Positions 35,201-43,289 of a stretch of DNA of 64,000 bases are shown piece after piece. This DNA comes from Xenopus tropicalis (Eukaryota > Chordata > Amphibia > Anura > Pipidae). The stretch covers positions 47,381,358 through 47,445,357 of the forward strand of contig NC_030683.2 of assembly GCF_000004195.4 (NCBI RefSeq), written 5' to 3'. The translations under genes were made by a program, and so were the position numbers. The stretch's first letter is position 1. Each line of letters opens with the position of its first letter. The notes under the pieces are model-generated. The model searched no databases and was not told the DNA's origin. It saw only the letters and a list, made by a program, of their open reading frames with translations.

Positions 35201-36889
35201 TAACTTTGCTAAGAACAGGCCATTCTGTAACATACTAAGGGGCACATTTACTAATCCATGAATCCGAATCCCGAATGGGAAAAAATCGGATTGGAAACGA
35301 AAATTTTGCGACTTTTTCGTCGCCGTCGAGTTTTTTTCGTATTTTGCGTGATTTTTATCGTCGCCGCCACGACTTTATCGTATTTTGCGCGACTTTTTCG
35401 CCGCCATCGTGATTTTTTCATATTGAGCAATTGTAAACGGCGGAAAAACCAATCCGATTTGTTCGCGACGCCGACGAAAAAGTCACGACAATTTGCGAAA
35501 AAGTTGTGACGGCGATGAAAAAGTCACAACGGAAAAAGACGCAAAAATACCAATCATTACGGAAAAAACGCATTTGGACGCTTTTCGGACGTTCGTGGAT
35601 TAGTAAATGTGCCCCTAAAAGTTAAACTGAAGGTGAACCACCCCTTTATATATCCATGCACGCACAAGCACATAGAATATATATAAACATTGGTCTTGTT
35701 GTCCACAATCATTCACAAACAAAAAGCAGGACGCAAAGATCAAAAATGGTTACAGAATTTTTTTTTTTTTATAAAACTTACTCTCTGTGTCTGAGCTTGA
35801 TTCAGTGCTTGTTTGATTTGTAGCATCTTTATTTTCAGCTGCATTAAAAAATAAAAATCAATAAATGCCACATATATACCTTTGGGTGTTAGACTACAAG
35901 ATACAAATGAGTGATAACTCAACTAATGGGAAGTGTATATTAAAAAATATTCTTAATTTATGAGTCAGTTTTATGATTTATCAGATTTAGATTAACATAT
36001 CCCTTTAAAGGAGCTGCAAAATAAAGTAAAAATACAATTTTATTTTATATGGCAGCATAATAGGTATGGGATCCATTATCTGGAAACCTGTTATGCAGAA
36101 AGTTCCTGAGTTCTAAAAAAAAAAAACATACCAGCTACTCTACAAAGGTTAACTAACAAGATGAATAGTATACCATACCAAATGTTTCTATTTTCTGTTG
36201 CCATGTTAAAAAAAAACTACCGCTGAAGATTAACAGTTAAACCCACAAAAGGTTTTACTGTCTGTCTACATAAAATATATGGCAGCATAATGTGGGATCC
36301 ATTATCTGGAAACCTGTTATCTAGAAAGCTCTGAATTACAGGAAGGCCAACTAGCAAAGACTCTATTTTATTAAAATAATTTACATTTTTAATAACGATT
36401 TACTTTTTCTCGGTAATGAGTATTTTGTTCTTGATCTTAAATAAGCTATAACTAATCCTTAATGGAGGCAAACAATCATATTGGTTTTGATTAATGTTTA
36501 AATCATTTTTTATAAGTAAGGTATGTAGATCAAATTACAGAAAGATCTGGAAAATTCCAGGTCAAGAGCATTCTGGATAACAGGTCCCATACCTGTAGTA
36601 AAATTATACCTGTTTTTCTACAAAGGTTAGCCAAAAATGCAAAAAATGTATGTACAGTATATGAAATGTAATTATCCGAATACAAATGTAATAGAACTGA
36701 CACTATGAAATGTAATTTGCCAAAAAAAAACCTCACAACCTTTATAATAATACAGAGAAAATTCGACTAAACTAAATTATTTCTGGAATAAGATTAAAAA
36801 AAAAAAAACAACATACCTGATCCTCTACACAGGTGTATTAATAAGATGATTAATAGAAAATACCAAAAGGTTTTATTTCCTCTTGTCAT
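29277..36889 (-). CDS. Type I single-pass membrane protein, ten short exons, about 200 aa (spans introns)
   Basis: Ten minus-strand exons join without a frame break: 36889-36817, 35838-35782, 33982-33920, 33119-33048, 31546-31490, 31063-31016, 30456-30409, 29776-29635, 29551-29520 and 29287-29277. The sum is 603 nt (200 codons plus stop). Exons 1-7 are each bounded by AG and GT and end in phase 1. The protein has an N-terminal signal peptide (residues about 1-22, MTRGNKTFWYFLLIILL), an acidic Glu/Asp/Thr/Ser-rich ectodomain (about 23-150) with one NQT glycosylation sequon in exon 2, a hydrophobic helix (about 154-178) and a short charged tail. Cell-surface or acrosomal sorting is inference. 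Acidic stalk plus phase-1 mini-exons recalls CD99-type or equatorin-type proteins, but I see no similarity good enough to name it. The last exon is the weakest part. MITEs fill the introns. Confidence 0.75.
29520..29551 (-). CDS. Exon 9: cytoplasmic tail (32 nt)
   Basis: Acceptor GTTATTCTAG, donor GTAAAT. It takes the frame from phase 2 to phase 1 and encodes EKDQLSQAEQ. Confidence 0.6.
29635..29776 (-). CDS. Exon 8: transmembrane helix (142 nt)
   Basis: Acceptor TATTTCTATGCAG, donor GTATTA. Enters in phase 1 and leaves in phase 2. After KILMMIKDLENNNQ comes a helix of about 24 hydrophobic residues starting INLIIICIVLGSG, then a basic stop-transfer region (ARSLSKLTR), as expected for an N-out single-pass protein. 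Confidence 0.8.
29827..30097. mobile_element. 'ACAGGTATGGGA' MITE in intron 7, TA target
   Basis: CAGGTATGGGACCCGTTATCC and GGATAAGGGGTCCAATACCTG are inverted ends, each with TA outside. The inside has TTTAAACCCAATAGGA and AATTATTTGATTAAAATGG as in the other copies. Confidence 0.85.
30409..30456 (-). CDS. Exon 7 of the membrane-protein gene (48 nt)
   Basis: Acceptor CTTTTCTCAAACCAG, donor GTAACC. Phase 1 on both sides. Encodes a Ser/Thr/Ala/Pro stalk (ISNQMSSTTAAPSAN) just before the membrane exon. Confidence 0.72.
30694..30830. mobile_element. Frog interspersed repeat 'GCGCCAACATATTCCGCAGC'
   Basis: TTATTTATAAAGCGCCAAC, ATTCCGCAGCGCTGTACAAT and GGTTACATACATTGGACATAC occur in the order I know from a very common Xenopus interspersed repeat, probably retroelement-derived. 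It lies in intron 6. Confidence 0.6.
31016..31063 (-). CDS. Exon 6 of the membrane-protein gene (48 nt)
   Basis: Acceptor TTTATCAACAG, donor GTAAGC. Phase 1 on both sides. Encodes an acidic block (EKEEDVEETINGVER). Confidence 0.72.
31490..31546 (-). CDS. Exon 5 of the membrane-protein gene (57 nt)
   Basis: Acceptor TTTCATTCAG, donor GTAAGA. Phase 1 on both sides. Encodes ATKAPEVEDSTEAREYKQ after the split codon. Confidence 0.72.
32081..32642. mobile_element. 'GGGATGTAGCGAAC' MITE, 562 bp, TA target
   Basis: Ends GGGATGTAGCGAAC and GTTCGCTACATCTC are inverted, with TA on each side. Subterminal words GTTCGCGAACCCGTTTGCG are typical. The same family is at 34058. It lies in intron 4. Confidence 0.85.
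32700..32979. mobile_element. 'GGGCTGTGACACACGGGGAG' MITE, 280 bp, TTA target
   Basis: Ends GGGCTGTGACAC and GTCACAGCCC with TTA on both sides (32697-32699, 32980-32982), as in PIF/Harbinger. The inside is an inverted set of GATTAGTCGCCCGCGACAAG-like words around a centre near 32845. It lies in intron 4, 70 bp from exon 4. Confidence 0.85.
33048..33119 (-). CDS. Exon 4 of the membrane-protein gene (72 nt)
   Basis: Acceptor TTTTCAATTCAG, donor GTATGT. Phase 1 on both sides. Strongly acidic (TEDDSNEYYDETEKSILEE). Confidence 0.75.
33338..33610. mobile_element. 'ACAGGTATGGGA' MITE, worn, in intron 3
   Basis: GGAATGCTGCTTTGGACTTGGGG, TTTTCCGGATAAGGGATC and AACCCAACAGGATTG follow the family order. 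The ends are eroded. Confidence 0.65.
33920..33982 (-). CDS. Exon 3 of the membrane-protein gene (63 nt)
   Basis: Acceptor CTTACATCAG, donor GTAAGA. Phase 1 on both sides. Encodes ITKDYVKEFENVAGKTTAFE after the split codon. Confidence 0.72.
34058..34563. mobile_element. 'GGGATGTAGCGAAC' MITE, 506 bp, TA target
   Basis: Same ends as the element at 32081, again with TA outside each end. The middle has a long A-rich run with CGCAAAAAAAA and CGCCAAAAAAA words (34300-34460), which accounts for the mirror frames seen on both strands. It lies in intron 2. Confidence 0.85.
35100..35650 (-). mobile_element. T2-type MITE interrupted by a Harbinger-like MITE
   Basis: GGTGAACCACCCCTTTA at the right is the inverted form of the end at 23655, and GGGTCAGTGACCCCCATTTG at the left matches its middle. 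The continuous sequence is split by the palindromic MITE at 35239-35615 with its TAA duplication. Confidence 0.8.
35239..35615. mobile_element. Palindromic Harbinger-like MITE, 377 bp, TAA target
   Basis: Ends GGGGCACATTTACTAATCC and GGATTAGTAAATGTGCCCC, TAA on both sides. It carries CGACTTTTTCGTCGCCG words inside. It lies inside a T2 copy in intron 2. Confidence 0.9.
35782..35838 (-). CDS. Exon 2 of the membrane-protein gene (57 nt)
   Basis: Acceptor AATGCAG, donor GTAAGT. Phase 1 on both sides. Encodes AENKDATNQTSTESSSDTE, with the only N-glycosylation sequon (NQT) seen in the protein and many Ser/Thr, suited to O-glycosylation. Confidence 0.75.
36132..36204 (-). CDS. Exon 1b: duplicated alternative signal-peptide exon
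   Basis: The same length as exon 1a (73 nt), with ATG at 36204-36202, 24 open codons, a hydrophobic core (MATENRNIWYGILFILL) and the same GTATGT donor (36131-36126) in the same phase. The flanks are also duplicated: AAAACTACCGCTG, AACCCACAAAAGGTTTTACTGTCTGTCT upstream of both, and TATATGGCAGCATAAT with MITE pieces on the other side. It could splice to exon 2 and give a different signal peptide. The two peptides differ at many positions but stay open. Confidence 0.65.
36290..36598. mobile_element. 'ACAGGTATGGGA' MITE between exons 1b and 1a
   Basis: TGGGATCCATTATCTGGAAACC at the left and GGATAACAGGTCCCATACCTGTA at the right. A second partial left end of the same kind lies at 36060-36110, on the other side of exon 1b, in line with a tandem duplication that included the MITE end. 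Confidence 0.75.
36600..36640 (-). other. Possible third exon-1 remnant
   Basis: The words TATACCTG, TCTACAAAGGTTAGCC parallel the donor side of exon 1b (CATACCAGCTACTCTACAAAGGTTAAC). The remainder of the exon is not recognisable. It fits a repeated duplication of the first-exon region. Confidence 0.35.
36817..36889 (-). CDS. Exon 1a: start codon and signal peptide
   Basis: ATG at 36889-36887, 24 codons plus one base, then the donor GTATGT (36816-36811). It encodes a basic start (MTRGNK), a hydrophobic core and a CRGS-type cleavage region, a standard secretory signal. The upstream sequence (36890-36970) is shared with exon 1b. Confidence 0.75.
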
Positions 36890-37081
36890 TTTGAATAAAA
36901 AAAATGAATTCCAAAAAAAACTACCGCTGGAGATAAACAGTAAAACCCACAAAAGGTTTTACTGTCTGTCTTGAACGGAAGTCAGAATGCAATTGAGGTA
37001 AAGTCTGGATGGCCTTCTGACTGAACCAAACATAATTGTGATGTCACACCTACCATCCATTGTGACACTGTGATCTCTCAG

Positions 37082-37369
37082 TTAACAAAACATGCTTTGT
37101 GGAACAGTTAAAGCACAGGAACAGGAACACCAAATATAATAGTTTTTAAAGTAACTATAGTATAATGTACTGTTTCCCTTTACTGGTAACATTTGAGTGT
37201 TTGCTTCAGAAGCACTACTATAATTTATATACATAAGCTGCTGTGCAGCCATGGGGTTTAGCCAGTAAAGCTGAAAAATAAGAAAAGCACAGGTTGCACA
37301 GCAGATAACAGATAAACTCTGCAGAAGTTTAGTTCTTACACAAGAACATTTACAGAAGTTGAATGCCAT
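37082..37369 (-). CDS. Unassigned open frame with a membrane helix (95 codons)
   Basis: ATG at 37369 opens a frame with a Cys-rich start, a hydrophobic segment of about 20 residues (LLQSLSVICCATCAFLIFQL, residues about 15-34) and one NYS and one NST sequon after it. That order (short N-terminus, helix, glycosylated C-terminus) fits a type II membrane protein start or a lone exon. The end of the frame shows no domain. It lies about 480 bp upstream of exon 1a on the same strand. No promoter or splice partner was found. Confidence 0.25.
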   Translation of the reverse strand: MAFNFCKCSCVRTKLLQSLSVICCATCAFLIFQLYWLNPMAAQQLMYINYSSASEANTQMLPVKGNSTLYYSYFKNYYIWCSCSCALTVPQSMFC

Positions 37370-37379
37370 TCCTAGCTCT

Positions 37380-38265
37380 CTACAGGGCTACAGACTGAAA
37401 ACCTTTCTAATATAAAATAAGGCATTTGTTGCAAAGAAGTTTATTTGTGGTTTATAAAGTTTATTTCTATGTTCTGGATCAACAGAAATGTAACAAAAAA
37501 TATTTTCACTTTTTTACATTACTTGCCGTTTAGCTGATCATCCCTTGTGATGCCACAGTTGGTTTTAATACAATAGGATGTGAGCTGGACGTGGAACAAT
37601 AGCATGCATAAGGCATTCTCAGTATCTTGGGGTTATTTCACTAGAATGTGATACAGAGCAGTCGTTATTTCATTGACTTTTTTAAACACAGCCTTAATCA
37701 TATGCAAAGAACTGACACTATAGAATGTAATTAACACTATAAATTGTAAAGGAAAAAGGCAAGGGATTCTTTCATAATTGTTATGGTGTAGTTTATTTTT
37801 ACTAAATGACACTGTGTGCTTTGCAAATAATTCACTTTGCCATTCAAAACCTTATATTTAACCAATAAATGTATTTTTAGCTGGAATATTGTGTAGACAG
37901 GGATTTATCTGAATCACCAAGTGAAATAATTTTATTAACTTGTAGTGATTCTAATGTTACTGAAGGGGAAGGTGTTTCAGGGTAAAATGTTAGTGTGCCA
38001 TCACAATAAGGCAGTGATCCCCAATCACCCCTGTTGGTGTTGCTCCCAGTCGCCTCAAAGTAAGTTACATTTCTGGCTGAGAGAGAGGTTTAGAAGCAGA
38101 GACACAGTTTTACTCCAAGCAGTAACCCACTTGCTAGAATTCAGGGCACTTGTGACACTAGAAATGTGACACCAATATATATGGGTGGTGATACCGGATC
38201 ATATTGTGAGGTGCTTACTGCTGGGGTTCCTGTGAGATCCCTAATATAATACAACAATTAAGGGG
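37380..38265. other. Intergenic stretch with a hAT fragment
   Basis: At 38012-38085 CAGTGATCCCCAATC and TTGCTCCCAGTCGCCTCAAAG match the left half of the hAT MITE at 61288. A partial T2-like stretch (ACACTGTGTGCTTTGCAAATAATTCAC) lies at 37808-37840. No gene seen. Confidence 0.5.
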
Positions 38266-38271
38266 CAGATT

Positions 38272-38652
38272 TATTAAAATTTGGATTTGTTTAAGAGGTT
38301 TTTCTACCACGACTAAACTTACAAATTTAAAAAAAATCAAAAGTTTCTATGTTTTATTAAAAACCACAACAACAAAAAAAAGGAGTTGCCACAATGCATA
38401 ACAAATATGTGGATACCTTGAGTCGTAAACTTGACATCACTAAAGTAGCAAGAATAGCTCCCCTAAAAAGTATGAAAAAAATCGAATTCCTTGAATTAAA
38501 TTAAAATATTTTATATGACGCATTTTTACATTCACATTTTTCATGGTTTTGATGCGTAATAAGTGGTTAAACATTTGCTTTTATAAATAGAAAGCATTTG
38601 ACTTTTAGCAGGAAAATAACACAAATTGCTGAAACATTGGTAAATCTGCCCC
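38272..38652. mobile_element. 'GGGGCAGATTTA' palindromic MITE
   Basis: Ends GGGGCAGATTTATTAAA and TTGGTAAATCTGCCCC are inverted. The ends are related to the TAA-target family. The flanking 3 bp differ (TTA/TAA against AGG), so the target duplication is not clear. Confidence 0.65.
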
Positions 38653-38942
38653 AGGCAATAGCAGGGCACTCTAGTACAACAAAATGTGTATTTATCCCCT
38701 AATATATTGTTGGGGGGGGGGGGTTGGTCAAAGGCAGAAAAGATGCAGGCAAATGAAATACAATATTTTTTGCTTCATTTCAGCAGTAAGGAGTAACTGA
38801 AGTTTATCAGAGCACAAGTTACAGGCTCCTGGGAAACTAAGAACACGTCTAGCCTTGCATCAGATTTCAAAAATTAAATATGAAAAATTATTAAATTATC
38901 ATTACAAATAAAGAGAAATGGAATTTAATACTATTTAATAAT

Positions 38943-39263
38943 AGGTATAGGACCTGTTATCCAGAATGCTCGGGACCCAGGGCTGATAAGGGGTCTTTAA
39001 GTAATTTGGATCTCCATACCTTAAGTCTACTAAAAAATTATTTAAACATAATTTAAACCCAATAGGATTCTTTGCCTCCAATAAGAATTAATTATATCTT
39101 AGTTGGGATCAAGTACAAGATACTGTTTTATTATTACAGAGAAAAAGGAAATCATTTTTAAAAATTAGAATTATTTGCTTATAATGGAGTCTATGGAAGA
39201 TGGCCTTTCTGTAATTCGGAAATTTCTGGATAACGGGTTTCCGGATAAGGGATCCCATACCTG
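38943..39263. mobile_element. 'ACAGGTATGGGA' MITE
   Basis: AGGTATAGGACCTGTTATCCAG at the left and CCGGATAAGGGATCCCATACCTG at the right, with the internal AACCCAATAGGATT box. Confidence 0.85.
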
Positions 39264-39292
39264 TATACGGTTTTGTATGCAAATGTATACAT

Positions 39293-39395
39293 AGGTTGGT
39301 ATGGGTCTATGTGTGTGCACTGAGGTTTGCTTGAAAGCCTTGAACTTGATGGACTTTGGCCTTTTTTTATCCCAACTTAACTATGTAACTATATG
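39293..39395. mobile_element. Retroelement 3'-end fragment
   Basis: GGTTGGTATGGGTCTATGTG and CCTTGAACTTGATGGACTTTGG, then TTTTTTATCCCAACTTAACTATGTAACTAT, match the 3' part of a retroelement repeat common in frogs and fishes. Confidence 0.55.
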
Positions 39396-39419
39396 CGTAC
39401 GTTTTGCTTACTGAACAAT

Positions 39420-40536
39420 GGGCCTGATTCACTAAAGGGCGATAAAACGTGCGCTATTTTTATTGTGCGCTATATTACCACGTCTTGATTTTGGCGATTT
39501 TTCGCACGATTCACTATAAGCATACTCGCGCTTTTTTACGCGCGATATTGCATGCGTTATTTAACTCGCAAAGACTATTTCAATGCGGTATTTACTGGTA
39601 CATGCGCTAAATTACGCCCGCGAATAGTCGCAGCATATGAATGGTAGCTTAGAAATAGTGTATAAAAATTGTCGCTGCATATAAATGGTGTATAGAAATA
39701 TTAGCCACATATAAATGGTAGCATTTAAATGGTATCATATAAATAGCAGATGCTTATAAATAGTAGCCGCTAGTGATGAGCAAATGTGTTCTGGTTTCTT
39801 TAGTGAAAAATTAGCAAATCTTTCGAAAGATCCACGAAACGGCCAAAATGTTGTGCGGGCAAAAGAATTGTTGCTGTGACTATTATTTTTTGACGCTTGT
39901 ATCAATTTTTGTATGTGCGGTGAATTTTTGCGTGGCGAATTTTTTCATGCGTTTTGCCATTGGCGGATTGTTTTGCGAAACGCATGAAAAGATCCGCCGT
40001 GAAAAAATTCAATGCACGTCCAAAAATTTGCTGCGAATCCATGCCTGGCGAAACATTTCATCACTTGTAGCCAAATATAAATAGTCGCGCAAATGAACGC
40101 ATGCCATGTTAGCCATACACGCCAATACTTGCAGAAAATTACTGTATTAAAAATGAACATTTCACTGCAAACTGGCGGCTGCGTCACTCTAGGGGAAACA
40201 CATACTTGAATAAATAACACTGTAAGTCCATATTTTATTGCAAAAAATAATTTACTGTACTTTTGTATAATTTTTCGCCTGCCTGTAGTAGGTGTTAATT
40301 TTCGCATAGCCGAATGTGATATTTAGCGCGCAAAAGTTATAGTGAATCATGCGATCGTATTCTTTTCAGCGTGGAAATTAACGCATGCGGTAAAACTAGT
40401 GCGAGAAATAACCCATGCGAAAATGGCGATTTTTCGCACGCGATAATACTATGGTGAATCGTGCGCAAATTATTTTGCGTTTTTTAACGCAAAAAAGCGT
40501 GCGATAATTTTTATCGCCCTTTAGTGAATCAGGCCC
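39420..40536. mobile_element. 1.1-kb palindromic MITE, AAT target, with a nested insertion
   Basis: Ends GGGCCTGATTCACTAAAGGG and CCCTTTAGTGAATCAGGCCC are perfect inverses, flanked on both sides by AAT (39417-39419, 40537-40539). Subterminal CGATAAAACGTGCGC and GCGTGCGATAATTTTTATCG continue the palindrome. The centre holds short degenerate tandem words (AAATGGTAGCATATAAATGG) and a second MITE at 39772-40065. Confidence 0.85.
39772..40065. mobile_element. Nested 'AGTGATGAGCAAATG' MITE
   Basis: Ends AGTGATGAGCAAATGTG and GCGAAACATTTCATCACTT are inverted with mismatches, and the inside is a palindrome of CGTTTTGC and GCGAAACGC words. The flanks GTAGCCGC and GTAGCCAA agree in six of eight bases, a possible worn 8-bp target duplication. 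Confidence 0.7.
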
Positions 40537-40583
40537 AATTTGTCTTGGGGAATGCAGGCTGAGAGCAGTGGAGCTAACACTCT

Positions 40584-41042
40584 GGGGCTGATTTACTAAC
40601 CCACGAATCCGACCCGAATTGGAAAAGTTCCGACTTGAAAACGAACATTTTGCGACTTTTTCGTATGTTTTGCGATTTTTTCGGATTCTTTACGAATTTT
40701 TCGTTACCAATACGTTTTTTGCGTAAAAACGCGAGTTTTTCGTATCCATTACGAAAGTTGGGTAAAAAGTTGCGCATTTTTCGTAGCGTTAAAACTTACG
40801 CGAAAAATGCGCAACTTTTCGCGTAAGTTTTAACGCTACGAAAAATGCGCAACTTTTTACGCAACTTTCGTAATGGATACGAAAACTCGCATTTTTACGC
40901 AAAAATCGTATTGGTAACGAAAAATTCGTAAAGAATCCGAAAAAATCGCAAAACATACGAAAAAGTCGCAAAATACCGATCATTACGAAAAAAACGCAAT
41001 CGGACTCCATTCGACCCGTTCGTGGGTAAGTAAATCAGCCCC
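40584..41042. mobile_element. Palindromic Harbinger-like MITE, 459 bp, TCT target
   Basis: Ends GGGGCTGATTTACTAACCCA and its inverse, flanked by TCT on both sides (40581-40583, 41043-41045). It is nearly identical to the copy at 27362 over long stretches, differing by a shorter centre. Confidence 0.9.
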
Positions 41043-41287
41043 TCTGTGTGCACTCTGCCTTATCCTAGATATAAAGAAACAACCTTGGCATTGTAATTTC
41101 TTGCTCATGATGTCAAAAGTATCATGCAGTTTGCCTTAATTTATAATTATTAGTTGAAAGCATACCTGAATAAATGACCCAGAGTATTGTTATTCAACAC
41201 TAGTGTGACCTTTACCCTATCACTTCAACAGTATTATTCTTTGCCAGATAGGAATTTAAAAAAAAAACAGTGAAACTGATTTTGTCA

Positions 41288-41324
41288 TTAATGGGTTTCT
41301 GGATAAGGGATCCCATACCTGTAG
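41288..41324. mobile_element. 'ACAGGTATGGGA' MITE, right end only
   Basis: GGGTTTCTGGATAAGGGATCCCATACCTGTA is the family's right terminus without the rest. Confidence 0.7.
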
Positions 41325-41732
41325 TTTAAATAGTGGGAGGCAAGTCTTTCCCTAGTCTTATCTCAGGATTATTCTCTTACATGTTTTATTTGTGTTACGC
41401 TATTAATTCACATGTTATTTATCCCTTAGGTTAGTTTAGATGTATGTGACAATAAGGGGGTTATTTATCAGTGTTCATTTTTTTTTAACTGTGATTCAAG
41501 TTTTTCTGCTGTAAAAATCAGGAATTTAAATAATGGTTTAATAAATGTTTTTTTGAAATGTATTAAGTGCAAAAAAACTTGCAAAAAAATGACTTCTGTA
41601 TCTAAAAGCTTGAAAGACCTTGTAAAAGTCAATACAAGCTTCTAAGCAAAATTTTAACTATTAAGTCTTTTCAAATTTTTCATTTTCTAAATGGTGGCTC
41701 AAAAAAAAAAGTTATAAAAAGTTATAAAAGGG

Positions 41733-41734
<2 letters not shown>

Positions 41735-41785
<51 letters not shown>
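41735..41785. repeat. (AT)n microsatellite, about 50 bp
   Basis: Pure alternating AT directly next to the inverted-repeat element at 41786. Further AT runs lie at 42577-42610 and 42937-42955, each beside a MITE end. Confidence 0.95.
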
Positions 41786-41788
<3 letters not shown>

Positions 41789-42498
41789 GTCCAAAAATTG
41801 GGTGCACACCAGGATATTTTTTAAAGATTAAAACGTTACTTTTATTTAAACATGCTGTTACCAACGTTTCGGTCTCCTCCTAAGACCATTATCAAGACCA
41901 CATACACAGTTAAAATCAGCAAATAAATAGATAAAACCTTTAGACACTCCCCCATCCCAGTCACATGACTTTTTTAAAAAACTAGGTACTTTGGCACCGG
42001 CAGGGTTAAATGAACACTGCTCTTTTCTATGTTTTCTAGAGCAAAGGTGAGGAGATGTATTGCTGAGTTTGCTACACTGGCTACAATATTTGCCAGTTTA
42101 TGGTTAAGCATTTAATGTCTTTGTTTCCTTTTTTCTTTTCTGTATTTTCCTGTACCATCTATGGTTACATTTTCTGCATTATTTGTCAGTAGATAAGTAT
42201 GAACTTTTTTAACTTGGTATTTCTTGCACTACATGCTCCCTTATGCATAACAATGACTTTGTTATGCTTTAGCCTACAGGGTTAACTATTCAGTCATGTG
42301 ACTGGGATGGGAGTGTGGGGCTTGGGGGAGTGTCTAGAGGTTTTATCTATTTATTTGCTGATTTTAACTGTGTATGTGGTCTTGATAATGGTCTTAGGAG
42401 GAGACCGAAACGTTGGCCTGTTTTAACAGCATGTTTAAATAAAAGTAACGTTTTAATCTTTAAAAAATATCCTGGTGTGCACCCAATTTTTGGACTTC
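41786..42498. mobile_element. Inverted-repeat element with arms of about 180-200 bp
   Basis: The left arm (GAAGTCCAAAAATTGGGTGC, TTTAAACATGCTGTTA, CAACGTTTCGGTCTCCTCC, CTAGACACTCCCCC-like) is mirrored by the right arm ending GCACCCAATTTTTGGACTTC. The middle (about 41985-42285) is unique and non-coding. The GACCGAAACGTTGG box is a motif I know from many frog and fish repeats. Confidence 0.85.
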
Positions 42499-42572
42499 TG
42501 GATAATTAGACACATGGAGGTAGCACCCAGGTGATTTATATTACGGGTTTGGTGTGCTGAAAATTTTGTGGA

Positions 42573-42611
<39 letters not shown>

Positions 42612-42614
<3 letters not shown>

Positions 42615-42936
42615 GTATGGGATCCCTTATCCGGAAACCCGATATCCAGAAAGCTCTGAATTACGGAAAGCCTGTCTCCCATAGACTCCATTATAAGCAA
42701 ATAATTCAGATTTTAAAAATTGATTTCCTTTTTCTCTGTAAAAATAAAACAGTGCTTTGTATTTGATCCAAACTAAGATATAATTAATCCTTACTGGCAA
42801 AATAATCTTATTGAGTTTAATTAATGTTTTATTGATTTTTTAATAGACTTAAGGTATGAAGATCCAAATTACGGAAAGACCCCTTATCCAGAATACCCTT
42901 GGTCCCGGGCATTCTGGATAATGGGTCCTATACCTG
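42612..42936. mobile_element. 'ACAGGTATGGGA' MITE inside a TA run
   Basis: CAGGTATGGGATCCCTTATCC and GGATAATGGGTCCTATACCTG, both bordered by TATATA. The internal order is the reverse of the 38943 copy. Confidence 0.88.
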
Positions 42937-43289
42937 TATATATATATATATATATGATAGAAATTATCTGCTGGTTATAGATATGATATATTTTCCTGCA
43001 CTTTTGATGTTTTTTTCCTTTTTAATTTGCACCACGTTTTTAATTAAGACATATTTTTGAATAGTTATTTCATTCTCTTTTATATATGGGTATGCTTGTT
43101 TGCCAGAGTTTTCTGCATTACATTGGTACATTGATTGCCAACCAGTTATGGTGTTAATGGGAAAATGTATTCATGTTTTTAGGGGTACAACACTCAAACT
43201 CCCCACACTTCTTCATCCTATAGCAGAGTTGCTTGTGCTTTCTAAGCGATTCTGCCCCTGTCTTTTTGTGGCGCTGCTCCGAACAACCC

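Noticed and set aside
29277..36889. Naming the membrane-protein gene equatorin (eqtn) or CD99-like
   Set aside because: Only overall build (acidic stalk, one helix, phase-1 exons) agrees; no residue pattern is good enough to support a symbol.
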